Assembly: GCA_017450435.1 (NCBI GenBank)
Contig: JAFSTO010000056.1
Location: 62,001-126,000 of the forward strand
Origin: Paludibacteraceae bacterium
GTDB taxonomy: Bacteria; Bacteroidota; Bacteroidia; Bacteroidales; Paludibacteraceae
Length of the DNA: 64,000 nt
Direction: 5' to 3'
How positions within the stretch are numbered: position 1 is the first letter of the stretch; each line of letters opens with the position of its first letter. The notes beneath the pieces are model-generated. The model saw only the letters and a program-made list of their open reading frames with translations, was not told the origin of the DNA and did no database searches. Of the stretch, positions 48,485-58,900 are shown in pieces. The position numbers and the translations under genes are program-made.

Positions 48485-49567
48485 ATGGAAAAATCTTTGT
48501 ATTTTCAACTAACGGAAAAAAATCTTCCCGTATTCGTGTCAGCCGCCGTTGAGTTGCTGAACGATAAGAGTGCAGATGCGGCACAGACCTACCTGTTCCG
48601 TAATATGCTCCGCCCCTCTTTCTCTGCTGACGGTCGTTGGGCAAGTCTGTTAGCCAAATACACTCGTGTAAAGGCTGACATCGTTGCTCTCGACTCCGAA
48701 CTGCCGCTCAAGAGCCGCGACTCTTTGGAGCGCATCACAGGAGAACTCCCCAAGTTGGGCTTGAAACTCTACTTGTCGGAGAAGCAGATGAAAGACATCG
48801 ACAATATGCTTGCCAACACAAGCATTGAAGAGCGCATCATCGTGGAAAAAATCTTCGAGGACGTTCCCCGCGTTATCGAGGCTATCTACGAGGAGTTGGA
48901 GGACGTGTTCCAGTCCGAACTCTCTACGGGTGTCGGTCTGTCTCACAACAACGTGGGTCAGGGAGTACGTCTCGACATGGGATTCTATGACGAGAACAAG
49001 TTTGGTGTCAAGACCGCATGGAGTGACGCAAATGCCGATATCCTTGCCGACATCAAGCAGGTATTTGACAAGGCGAAGTTGGACGGCAACCGCATCACCG
49101 ACATCTATGTTGATGATACTTGGCTTGACAACTTTGAAAAGAACAACGGTGTACGCGGTCTGTTTGGTTTCCAACAGAGTTTCGCAGGTGCTACCGTTCC
49201 TGTTCTTGACGAAGAGCAGGCTGCCGCTGTCGTTTTGCGTAAGTGGAAAGCCCGCCTGCACCTTGTTGAACGCCGCTTCCTCTCCGAGGCTAACGGTGAG
49301 AAGACCAAGTTCACCGCATGGCAAGAGGGCGTTGCTGCCTTTGTTTGCAGCGATGTTGTCGGAGACCTTGTATGGACGACCTGCGCCGAGGCAACCCGTC
49401 CGGTTGCGGGCGTAACCTACGAGACCGCCGATGAGTTCATTCTTGTCAGCCAGTACTCACAGAACGACCCGCTGCGTGAGTTCACCGCTTCGCAGGCTAT
49501 GGTGGCTCCCGTGCTGAACAACGTGAACAAGATTTATCTGTTAAACTCTACCGAGGTAGTAGCCTAA
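48485..49567 (+). CDS. Major capsid protein
   Basis: The 360-residue protein has the HK97-type pattern of E-family capsid proteins: KYTRVKADIVALDSELPLKSRDS, an alpha spine (ERIIVEKIFEDVPRVIEAIYEELE), VKTAWSDANADILADIKQ, DIYVDDTWLDNF and the C-terminal MVAPVLNNVNKIYLLNS. It follows the scaffold and head protein with an AAGAGGAGG ribosome site. Confidence 0.8.
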   Translation: MEKSLYFQLTEKNLPVFVSAAVELLNDKSADAAQTYLFRNMLRPSFSADGRWASLLAKYTRVKADIVALDSELPLKSRDSLERITGELPKLGLKLYLSEKQMKDIDNMLANTSIEERIIVEKIFEDVPRVIEAIYEELEDVFQSELSTGVGLSHNNVGQGVRLDMGFYDENKFGVKTAWSDANADILADIKQVFDKAKLDGNRITDIYVDDTWLDNFEKNNGVRGLFGFQQSFAGATVPVLDEEQAAAVVLRKWKARLHLVERRFLSEANGEKTKFTAWQEGVAAFVCSDVVGDLVWTTCAEATRPVAGVTYETADEFILVSQYSQNDPLREFTASQAMVAPVLNNVNKIYLLNSTEVVA

Positions 49568-49591
49568 TGGTAGCACAAAACCCTTGAAGAG

Positions 49592-50038
49592 ATGAAACAG
49601 ATAAAAGTGCTTCAGAAGTTCCGTGACAAATTCAACTACACTCACCTCTACGGTGTTGGTGAGATTGTCGCCTTTGACGATGCTCGCGCCGAGGACATCG
49701 TGGCACGTGGGTTGGGTGAGTTTGTTGCTCCTGCCAAGCTGAAACCTGCTACCCCCACTGCCCCTGCAAAAGGCAGTGAGGGTGAGCAAGAGGCGGACGA
49801 AAGCGAGGAGAAGAAAGACGAGAACGGAAATAAAGACGGCGAACATACCGATGAGAACCCGTCCAACAACGCACCTGCTGACAAGGACGGCGAGGGAGAG
49901 GATATTCCCGAACCCGCAGCCGAAGAGACAGCAGAGCCTGCTGCCGAGGAGGGAGCGGCATCGGAAGCAAAGACCGCCGAAGAGCAACCCGAACCAACTG
50001 CAAAGAAAACCGCCAAGCGCGGAAAGAAAGCAGAGTAA
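49592..50038 (+). CDS. Head/tail-region protein with low-complexity acidic tail
   Basis: The 148-residue protein has a folded start (KVLQKFRDKFNYTHLYGVGEIVAFDD, like HeH/KOW-type head proteins) and a very acidic, Ala/Pro/Glu-rich disordered tail ending in Lys-rich KTAKRGKKAE. Such proteins often bridge capsid and connector. Function inferred. Confidence 0.6.
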   Translation: MKQIKVLQKFRDKFNYTHLYGVGEIVAFDDARAEDIVARGLGEFVAPAKLKPATPTAPAKGSEGEQEADESEEKKDENGNKDGEHTDENPSNNAPADKDGEGEDIPEPAAEETAEPAAEEGAASEAKTAEEQPEPTAKKTAKRGKKAE

Positions 50039-50053
50039 GAGTAATGGTGAACT

Positions 50054-50383
50054 ATGACTAATCTTGAAGCATTGAAAGCGAGGGTTAATTACCCTTTGAC
50101 GGACGCGCAAGCCGAGGAGAAACTTGTCGGTAGGGACATTAGCCCCGATGAGGAGTTTTCTGTCAATGTCGCCAAGTCAAAAGCCTTTCAACTTGCCTAT
50201 GCCGATACGCTACGGTTTATCGTGACAATGGTGAACCTGTCGCAAAGTGGAAGTATCTCCGCACAGAACATGGCGGGCATACGAGGTACAGCCAATGCTA
50301 TTTATAAAAAGTATGGTGAAGACCTCATAGGTGAGAAAGGAGATGACCTTTCAACGATTGAAGATATGTCAGATATGTGGTAA
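50054..50383 (+). CDS. Head-tail connector (adaptor) protein, probable
   Basis: The 109-residue helical protein (MTNLEALKARVNYPLTDAQAEEKL...) is in the position and size range of phage connector adaptors (gp15/gp6-type). Helical bundle with an acidic end. No direct motif. Confidence 0.6.
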   Translation: MTNLEALKARVNYPLTDAQAEEKLVGRDISPDEEFSVNVAKSKAFQLAYADTLRFIVTMVNLSQSGSISAQNMAGIRGTANAIYKKYGEDLIGEKGDDLSTIEDMSDMW

Positions 50384-50389
50384 GAAACT

Positions 50390-50725
50390 ATGCAGATTTT
50401 CCCCAACGGAACATTACGCTATGCCAGTGCCACAGCGGGCAATGACCTTGATGAGAATGGCAATCCTATTCCTGCATGTGATGCAGATATGAATGAGATT
50501 GGATGTACTATCACGGCACAGTCCGAAAACAGGCAGGGCAGATACGAGGACGGACAATACAAAAACGGGTCGTATAGCGTTACATGTGACATGGAGAAAG
50601 TCGGCAAAAGTTTCAACCCGAAAACCATACAACTCATACATGAGTTCAAGGGTAGTCTCGGAGATTTTCAGGTTCAGCGCATAGAGTACTACAAACTGAC
50701 CGGGACTATTGAGATATGGGTGTGA
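50390..50725 (+). CDS. Head closure protein, probable
   Basis: The 111-residue beta-rich protein (IGCTITAQSENRQGRYEDGQYKNG, FQVQRIEYYKLTGTIEIWV) is of SPP1 gp16/HK97 gp7 size and location. Its end overlaps the next gene start. Confidence 0.55.
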   Translation: MQIFPNGTLRYASATAGNDLDENGNPIPACDADMNEIGCTITAQSENRQGRYEDGQYKNGSYSVTCDMEKVGKSFNPKTIQLIHEFKGSLGDFQVQRIEYYKLTGTIEIWV

Positions 50726-51144
50726 AAAGTAACTGCAAAGATGTCGTAAGACTTCTTTCCGTCTTTCCCGAAAGACTTGAACGCAACATCGTGCCACTTT
50801 TAGACAAGGCAGGTGCGATTGCGGTAGATAAGGCTAAATCAAGTAAAACCTACAAAGACCAAACGGGTAATCTTACCGCCAGTATCGGTTACGGGGTCGT
50901 AGTCGGAGGTCAAGTAGTTAGCAGTGGTGGTTTTGGGTCGGGCGAGGGCGGCTCACAAGGCCGCGCCACTCTCCAAGAGCGAGCCGCTGCTATCGGGAAA
51001 GGTTCATACGGGCTCATACTTGTGGCAGGAATGAAGTATGCAACCTATGTTGAGAGGTCGGGTCATGTAGTACTTGACGGCGCGATACTGAACATTGATA
51101 AGATTGTGAATGGGGTATTATCGCAGATAAACATTGATTTATGA
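50716..51144 (+). CDS. HK97 gp10-like tail completion protein
   Basis: The 142-residue protein has the gp10 pattern: ERNIVPLLDKAGAIAVDKAKSSKTYKDQTGNLTASIGY and GLILVAGMKYATYVERSGHVVLDG. It joins the tail to the connector. Confidence 0.75.
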   Translation: MGVKSNCKDVVRLLSVFPERLERNIVPLLDKAGAIAVDKAKSSKTYKDQTGNLTASIGYGVVVGGQVVSSGGFGSGEGGSQGRATLQERAAAIGKGSYGLILVAGMKYATYVERSGHVVLDGAILNIDKIVNGVLSQINIDL

Positions 51145-51557
51145 CGTGTGAACAACTTGAAACATTGCTGTATGAGCGCGTTAAAGCGGCAAACCTGCCC
51201 ATTAGCGGCGGTATCTATTACCGTGGTACGCGCCCCATGCAAAACGAGAATGACGAACACAAGGAAGATTGTGTGGTAGCCGTTCTCACAGGCACAGGCG
51301 GAGAGTTGGCAAAAGGTACATGTCTTGTCAATGTGTATATCCCCGATATCCGCACAAACGGCGGAAGATACCTTAAGAACAGGACGCGGTGCGAAGAGAT
51401 AAGCGAGTTGCTTGATGTTTTGCCCATGACAATTCGCAAAGACTGCGCGGTTTATTTCTCACGCTCCGAGATGATACTGACAGAAGAAGAGCCTGATTTG
51501 AAAGAGCATTTTGTTTCTCTCAAAATGGATTTCAAACTCATACAGGAAAATTATTAA
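51141..51557 (+). CDS. Tail terminator protein, probable
   Basis: The 138-residue protein is in the position of the tail terminator (lambda gpU-like) between gp10-like and major tail genes. Pattern LTGTGGELAKGTCLVNVYIPDI and LKMDFKLI fits the alpha/beta fold. Overlaps upstream gene by 4 bases. Confidence 0.6.
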   Translation: MTCEQLETLLYERVKAANLPISGGIYYRGTRPMQNENDEHKEDCVVAVLTGTGGELAKGTCLVNVYIPDIRTNGGRYLKNRTRCEEISELLDVLPMTIRKDCAVYFSRSEMILTEEEPDLKEHFVSLKMDFKLIQENY

Positions 51558-51577
51558 CACTCTAAAATCTTAAAGAT

Positions 51578-52120
51578 ATGGTACTTTCATGGGGCAAACC
51601 CGATTTGTACGTCCGTCTGCTTGGCAACAATGCAGCGGTGTGGCGTAAATTATCCACGCCAAAGGAAGATTCTACCCAGCTGACCACTTCAGAGGGCGAC
51701 AAGAACGAAGCGAAAGCAGAGGGAGGCTCATTGGTAGATGTCAAGTACAAGAAGTCATCCTTTGAACTTGCTGCCGATTTCTTCATCAAGAAAGGTGAGA
51801 AAAAGCAGTTTGGAGAAAAGGACGGTCTTGTGGCTGGCAACTACGAGATATATGTCGTTCCTGCTGAAGATGAGGAGGCGTATGGTATGTATATGCCGAA
51901 AGTGGCAGTTAGTGTCACCACTAACTATACTGCGGCTGACGGTTTCACGCAGAACATCAAGTTCTCCGCTATCGAGAAAGACAACAACACCGAGCAAATG
52001 CAGTTGGGCGTTGTTGAGGTTGTTAAAACGGGCAACGATGTCTCGTTCAACTTCACTCCTATCGAAGCAGAAAGCGAGTTCGGCGATGACAGCACATCAG
52101 CCAGTACACCAACGGCGTAA
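51578..52120 (+). CDS. Major tail tube protein
   Basis: The 180-residue protein (MVLSWGKPDLYVRLLGNNAAVWRKL...) is beta-rich and the right size for a tail tube subunit; it contains VKYKKSSFELAADFFIKKGEKKQFG and a Ser/Thr-rich end. It precedes the tail chaperone and tape measure. Confidence 0.75.
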   Translation: MVLSWGKPDLYVRLLGNNAAVWRKLSTPKEDSTQLTTSEGDKNEAKAEGGSLVDVKYKKSSFELAADFFIKKGEKKQFGEKDGLVAGNYEIYVVPAEDEEAYGMYMPKVAVSVTTNYTAADGFTQNIKFSAIEKDNNTEQMQLGVVEVVKTGNDVSFNFTPIEAESEFGDDSTSASTPTA

Positions 52121-52128
52121 TCTATCGG

Positions 52129-52163
52129 GCGTAGGGTTGAAATATACCCTATGCCTTTCTTTG
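52129..52163 (+). terminator. Attenuator-like hairpin after the major tail gene
   Basis: GCGTAGGGT (52129-52137) pairs with ACCCTATGC (52146-52154, one G-U), followed by CTTTCTTT. It sits between the major tail gene, which needs high expression, and the chaperone/tape measure genes. Confidence 0.6.
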
Positions 52164-52222
52164 GGTGAGTGCGGAACGCAGCGCACCAACAGCGTAGAGG
52201 CTCGTAACCTCTCTCACTCTCT

Positions 52223-52966
52223 ATGAGCAAGAAGAAAGAGGAAAAACCGAATATCAATATAGATGCTTGCGTTGAAGAAACTATATTAGAAATGCCTATC
52301 TCCTTTTCACTTGATGGGCATTACTTTTATATATTCCCTCCTTCAGTCGGCATAGTATTTCTTACACAACCTTTGATGAGAGAGTTACATCTCAACAAAG
52401 ACCTTTTCATTATCCGCGAAGAGTTTGAGTATGTACGTATAGCGATAGAGCAGCGAGAAAAACTGCTCCGTCTTGTTGCTATTCACTCTTTCAGCAATCG
52501 CCACGATGCCATCTACGAAGATAAAGTTCTTCAGCGCATGTCGCAATTAGAGCCGATAGAAGCGGCAGACCTTGCCGCAATCTTTTCTACCTTGTTGAGG
52601 TGGATGACCTACCAAGAGCAGTTTATCAAACATTTCTGTATTGACACAGAGCGCAAGCAGAAAGAGAAAATCTCCGAGTTCAAGAAGAAAGACAGCAGCA
52701 GTGTTACTTTCGGGGGACGTTCTATATTCGGTTCTCTGTTCGACATGGCATGTGAGCGGTATAAATGGCGGTTGGATTATCTATTGTGGGAGATAAGTGC
52801 CACAACGCTCAACATGATGTTAGCGGATAGTATCACCACTATGTATCTCTCAAAAGACGATGCAAAGAAATGCGGAGTATCGACTGACGGCATAGTGATA
52901 AAGATGGATGACCCGCGCAACAAGGAAAAGATAAAGCAATTAGTACGCCAACTTAAAAAGAAATAG
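52223..52966 (+). CDS. Tail assembly chaperone, probable
   Basis: The 247-residue protein lies directly before the tape measure gene, the place of tail assembly chaperones. It is helical (RIAIEQREKLLRLVAIHSF, AADLAAIFSTLLRWMTYQEQF) and ends in a Lys-rich helix. I saw no slippery frameshift site, unlike in lambda gpG/gpGT. Confidence 0.6.
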   Translation: MSKKKEEKPNINIDACVEETILEMPISFSLDGHYFYIFPPSVGIVFLTQPLMRELHLNKDLFIIREEFEYVRIAIEQREKLLRLVAIHSFSNRHDAIYEDKVLQRMSQLEPIEAADLAAIFSTLLRWMTYQEQFIKHFCIDTERKQKEKISEFKKKDSSSVTFGGRSIFGSLFDMACERYKWRLDYLLWEISATTLNMMLADSITTMYLSKDDAKKCGVSTDGIVIKMDDPRNKEKIKQLVRQLKKK

Positions 52967-52968
52967 TC

Positions 52969-55900
52969 ATGGCAACAGCATCATTTGTAGTAACAGGAAA
53001 CTCTGACCCTCTCATATCTTCACTTCGGGCAGCGCAGCGTGAGTTTAATGCGCTTGATGAGCAGGCTCGATTAGCAGGAACGGGTATTGACTCCGCTCTT
53101 GCCCGTGTCAAGTCTTTTGCGCTCCAATGGGGCAGTATGGCAGGTGTGTCGGCAGGTGGTTTTGCTTTGCTCAATCAGATAAAAGAGGTTTCTACCGAAA
53201 TGCAGAACACGCAGGCGCAATTCAAGGTGTTTCTTAAATCAAGTGAAGCGGCAGAGGCTTTCATGGATAGGCTCAATAGTTTCGCTTTCAATAATGTGTT
53301 TGAGTTCAAAGACCTTGCGAGTGCCTCTGCTCAACTCCTTGCTTATGGTACAGATGTCAATGACATAACGGACAAACTGCATAATCTGTCAGAGGTTGCA
53401 GCGGGTACGGGTCGCAGTATCGGCGAAATGGTTGGTCTGTACAACAAAGTCAAAGCAGCCGATGTGGTGGACTCTCGCACGGAGGTACAGTTGAAAAACG
53501 CAGGTATCGACATAAAGAAAGTGTTAGAGCAAGCCCGTGACCTCAACGAGGGAGCATTGAAAAACACCAAGATGCGTTTTCAAGACCTTGACGAAGCCTT
53601 ACAGATTGTGTCTAATGACGGAGGTATGTATGCGGGCATGATGGAGGAGAAGATGAAGACTATCGGTGATAGTGTCGGTCTGTTGCAAGATGCTGTCACT
53701 CGTATGTTCGCCTCTATGGGTGAGAAGATACAAGAGCCAATGGTCGGTGCGCTTAAGTTTACCGCCGAACTTGCAGATAACTGGGAAGAGGTGCTTTCTA
53801 TCCTCGGAAAGATAGTTGTCGCTTATGGTGTGTATAAAGGTGTCGCCGCTTTCAATAAGGCTCTCGATAATGCCAAAGTGACCTTTGCCCTCAATCAAGA
53901 GAAAGAGATGCTTGATGAGGTGATAAAGAAAGAGCAGGAGTATAATCAATTACAGTTGCGCAAACAGGTAGCGGCTCGCACTAACAACGGTCAGAACCCG
54001 ACCGATAATAAGGGGCAAAAGGCTCGTATCCGTGAGTTGCAGGAACTTGAAAAGATACAAAAGAAGAATGGTGAGAGCCTATCCAAAGCACAGCAAGAAG
54101 AACTGCGTAACTTGCAGAATATACAAAATGCCCGTAAAGAGTTAGCCAAAGAGCAGGAGAAAGCGAACATACAAGCCGAGGTCGGCAATACCAAGTTGTC
54201 AGAGCAACAGTTAGAGGAACTTGCAGTTAGACGGTTGCAGGTACAGGAAGCGCATGAGCAATGGGCAGACCGCTCTACACAAATCAATGAAGAGTTGGTG
54301 TTAGGCGACAAGGTGCTTGCTATGCGCATGGCAGAGATAGGTGTCGTGCAAGACGATAGCAAAAGGCAGGAGATTGATGACTTGAAGACCCTGACTGACA
54401 GTAGGCGTGCAATGGTTGATACTACCGCCGCAAATATCGAAACGCTCAAAGACCAAATGGAGGTGCAGCGGTCACTCGGTCAAGAGGAAGAAGCCGAGGT
54501 TACGCGCAAACAGATACTCAACGAAGAAGAGAAACTGCGAAATGAGGAGTTGGAATACGAAAAAGCACTCAAACAAGAACAGGTCGTTTTAGAGCAGTAT
54601 TACAACGAATGTATCGAGCGAGCCGCCGAAGCCGAAAAGAACAGCGCGGAGGGGACGGAAGAGCATACTCGTGCTATTGAAGCGAAGATGGCAGCAGAGC
54701 AACAGTTGGCAAATGTGCAGCAACGAGGTATCGCCGTTCAGAATATGAACAACACAAGCATCAAGGCGGCAACACTCTCCCTTTGGGCAAACATCAAGGC
54801 ACAACTCACCTTTAAGGCAATGTTCAACGCGGTCAAAGGTTCTATTATTCGTGGTATGGCACAGATAAGTGCAGCCTTTGCGAGTAACCCGATAGGGCTT
54901 ATTCTTGAGATTGCTGCGGCTCTATGGGCGGCAGGTAGCGCACTATATAGGTTTTTCTCACAAGAGACAGCGGGAGAAAAGCAGCAGAAAGAGTTTATGG
55001 AGCAGCAAGCCAAGTATGAGGCACAAGCACAAAGTGAGATTGATACACTTGACCGTTTGCGTGGTGCTGCAAAACGAGCCTACGATTCGGGCGATATGCA
55101 GGAGTATCAGAAAATCAAAAATCAAATAATATCACAATATGGGCAGTATAATGACCTCTTGAGAACAGAGATAGATGATGTTATCGCGGGAGGAAATGCT
55201 TATGCTAACCTCGCAGCACTTATCAAAAAAGCGAATGATGAACGTGGTAAGATGGCGGTAACAGGGGACTTGCAGAACCAAATAAAAGAGGAAGATACTA
55301 CGCTTACTACAAAACTGCGTGGTATAATGGACGACAAAAAGGTAGATGCCAAAACGCAAGGAAATTCAATGGAGGTTATTCGACAAGTGCTAAAAGAGAT
55401 AACCAACAATCCCGATAAATATAACAACCCGGAGGACAATCGCGTAAATCTTGAAAATGCGTTCAGACAGATAGTCGGTAAGGAACAAACAGAAGCACTC
55501 AAAGAACAGGTAGGTTCGTGGCGAAAGGTGTCTAATGCCGTAATGGACTACATAGAGAATGTCAAAACACTGAAAAAGAATCTGAATGGGTTAGATGATG
55601 GCTCGATACACATGGTTGAGGGCGGTGGCGGTAATGCCAATAAGGTAACTCCACCCAAAGTGCAACTAAAAGATTTAGAGGGACAATTAACCAATTTTTC
55701 GCAAGACGTAGCACAAGCCACTACAGACGTACTTGAAGACGCAAGCGATACAAACCAAAAGACTCTTAAAAGCCAAGAGGACACTTATAAAAGCCAACTG
55801 GATAGTTTCAAAAAGGCTCTCACAGGCGAAGCGCAGACGATGAGCAATGACGAACTCAACAAGGAGATAGGCAATGCGGAAACTCGTATGCAGGCTCTAC

Positions 55901-58900
55901 ACAAGCAGATTGAGGACGGGACAAAGGCGATAGCAGCGAACCAACAGGTAGAGGCTCAAAACGAGCAGGCGTTAGCCGAGGTGGAACAGCAGATAGCAGG
56001 TTATCAGAATATGGCAAACGATGTCAATTCTACTAACCAACAAAAAGTATGGGCAAATCAGCAAATAGCCATCTTGGAGCAGCAGAAACAAGGTCTGTTG
56101 CAGACAAAACAGACATACGATGCACAGCGTCAGCAGGTCATAGTCGCACAGAAACAGATAGGCTTAGAGAAAGAAAAAGTTACAATCTTCCGCAACCAAA
56201 AGAAAGTGTTGCAAGAGGGTGAGGATATCACTATCGGTCTTAACACTAATGAACTCATCAAGAAAGAAGCGGAGATAACCGCCGCTATCATATCTATCAA
56301 GCAAAATATAGCAAAGAATGGTATCACAACCGAAGACTTGCTAAACCTTGAAGATATGAACTCCAAACTCAAGCAGGTGCAAGACAAACTCTCCACTCTC
56401 ACAGGCGGCAAGGACTGGGCAAAGACTTTCAGAAAAGAGCGTGAAGAGGCTATTCGCGAGCAGGAAAAAATAATGAGTTCCGCTATCGACAACGAGGTTG
56501 CCAAGCGCACAGCAGCGTATAAGGCTGACCTTGCTAAAATGCGAGCCGATGCCAAAGAGTATGAGAAAGAACACGCAGGTATAGCGAAGAACGCCAAGTA
56601 TAAACAAAACAAGAGGATAAAAGAGGAAAATCTGAAACTTCAGTTTGAACTTGACATTGCTAATCTTACCAAGCAGTTTACCGAATGGAAAAAAGATATG
56701 CAGCAGGAGAGGTTGCAACTCTATGTGGATATCAACCGCAGTGTGTTAGAACAGGGATTGAACTCTGCCGCGACACAAGAGCAGAAGAATCTCTACCGCA
56801 ATGCTATTCGTCAGCAGGAAACGGAGCGCATTAAGACCGACAACACCTCTCAACGTAACGACAAAATAAAAGAAACGGTAGGAGTTGCCGCATATACGGC
56901 GTACTCTAATGGTGACATGACCAAACTTACCAAAGAGCAGACCGACCAAATTCTTGCTATCGAGGAGGAGTTCAGAAAGAGAGAAGAAGCATTATTGCAG
57001 CAAAAGAGTATTCAAGAGAATATCGAAGATGTTGAGGACTATTCCGGTCGTTTTCAGGGCTATCTTGCCGCTATGGTTAAGGCACAAGAAGAATATCAGA
57101 CTGCCGTAAAAGAAGCCAACGAGGGAGATCAATACAATAGAGATAACAAATTACAGCAAGCCGAGCGGCTGTTTTTAGCGGCAAAAGAGCAGGCAGAAAC
57201 GGAGTTTGGTTCAATAGAGATGTTCGGTGAAGATGACCAAAAACGTTTGCAGTCTATCATCGAAATAGCAGGGAAAGCAGCAGTTTTGTCTGCTGACTCT
57301 GTTATGAAACTCATTGACGATGCTATACAGGGTATCAAAGATGAAAACGATATACTCTTTCAGACCTTAAAAGGAACACAGGAGCAACTATCCCAAACAC
57401 ACCTCAACCTTATCGGAGAAGAAGACAAAAAACGTGCAGAGCAGATAGCCGAGGCACAATGGTCGGAGCAGACAGGACTGATACGTAAAGAGGACGGGAC
57501 TGTCCGCGAGATGACTGCCGAGGAGAAGCAGCAGAATAGCGAAACGTTAGAGCAGTTGAAGAACGAAAACGGCGACTTAACCGAAGAACAACTTGCGCAG
57601 ATGCAGACCTACATAGACCTGCAAAAGCAAATGTTGGAGATACAGGGGCAGATGAATAACAACCAAGCCGTTCTGAACCAACTCCACGAGATGCGAAACT
57701 CATCTGCGCAAAGAGCCAATGAAACGGAAAAGAGGTCAATACTGGTATCTAACAACCTATTGCAGAATACAGCCAAAGGGTTTAGTGAGGTGCAGAAAGC
57801 GTCAGATGCTATATCACAGACTTTCGGCAAGGTACTCTCCAAGAACGCGAAAAAAGCAGTACAGAGCATTAGCAATATAGCCGGAGCAGCGAGCAGTAGT
57901 ATAAACACTATCTTGCAACTCATTCCGATGATAGGCAGTATGTCCACTATCACGCAGACGGAGGTAGAGGGTGTGACCGTATTCTCGGTTGCAGGTATAG
58001 AAACTACGTCCGCAGCAGCAGCAACCGCCATCCGTGCTGTAGAGACCGCCTCCGTTATTCTTGCTATTATCTCCGCAGCCATACAGATTGTGACGGCTAT
58101 CGCGGACGCTTTGACATCGCTCATCAAGAGTGACACGCAAAAACAACAAGAAGCCCTTGATGATAATCAAGAGAAGTTGGAGCGTATGCAGAAGCAGTTG
58201 GATACGTTAGACTGGGAAAACTCTTTGAAGAAAGGGTCTGACTATTATAAGGGTCTGTCAAAAGCCGCCAAACAAGCGGAACGCAATGTGACACAGGCTT
58301 ATCAGAATATGCTCGATGCCCAACGTATCTATCAGGAAACCGCAGCCAAATATGGCAAAGATAGTGATAAAGCGAAAGAGGCACAAGAGCAGTTAGATGA
58401 GATGACACAGCAGTATCAGGATGCTTTCTCTGACGTACAAGACCGCTATGAGGAGATGTTAGAGGAATTAACCACCACCTCACTCGATGATTTCTCTTCT
58501 TCAATGGCAGATGCTCTTATAGAGGGTTTTGAGCAGGGTCGGGAGGGTATCAATGACGCATGGACTGACACGCTCAAAGACCTTGAAAAAGAGATGATGA
58601 AAGCCTCTCTGACAACCGCTCTCAAAGACTTGTACAAAGATACATTTGACAATATCTCCAAGAACCTGACGGGTGATGGCGAACTGACGCAGACGGAGAT
58701 AGACACAATGATAAGTGAGTTGGATGCCAAGTCGGAGCAAGCCAAGTATATTGCAGAGCGTTACTATGACCTCATGCAAGAGCGCGGTCTGCTTGATGAT
58801 GCCGATGCCGAGGGGTCGGAGGGTTTTGGTCAGATGACACAAGATACCGCCGAGGCTCTTAATGCTCGCTTTACCGCTTTACAGATAGAGGGGTCTAATG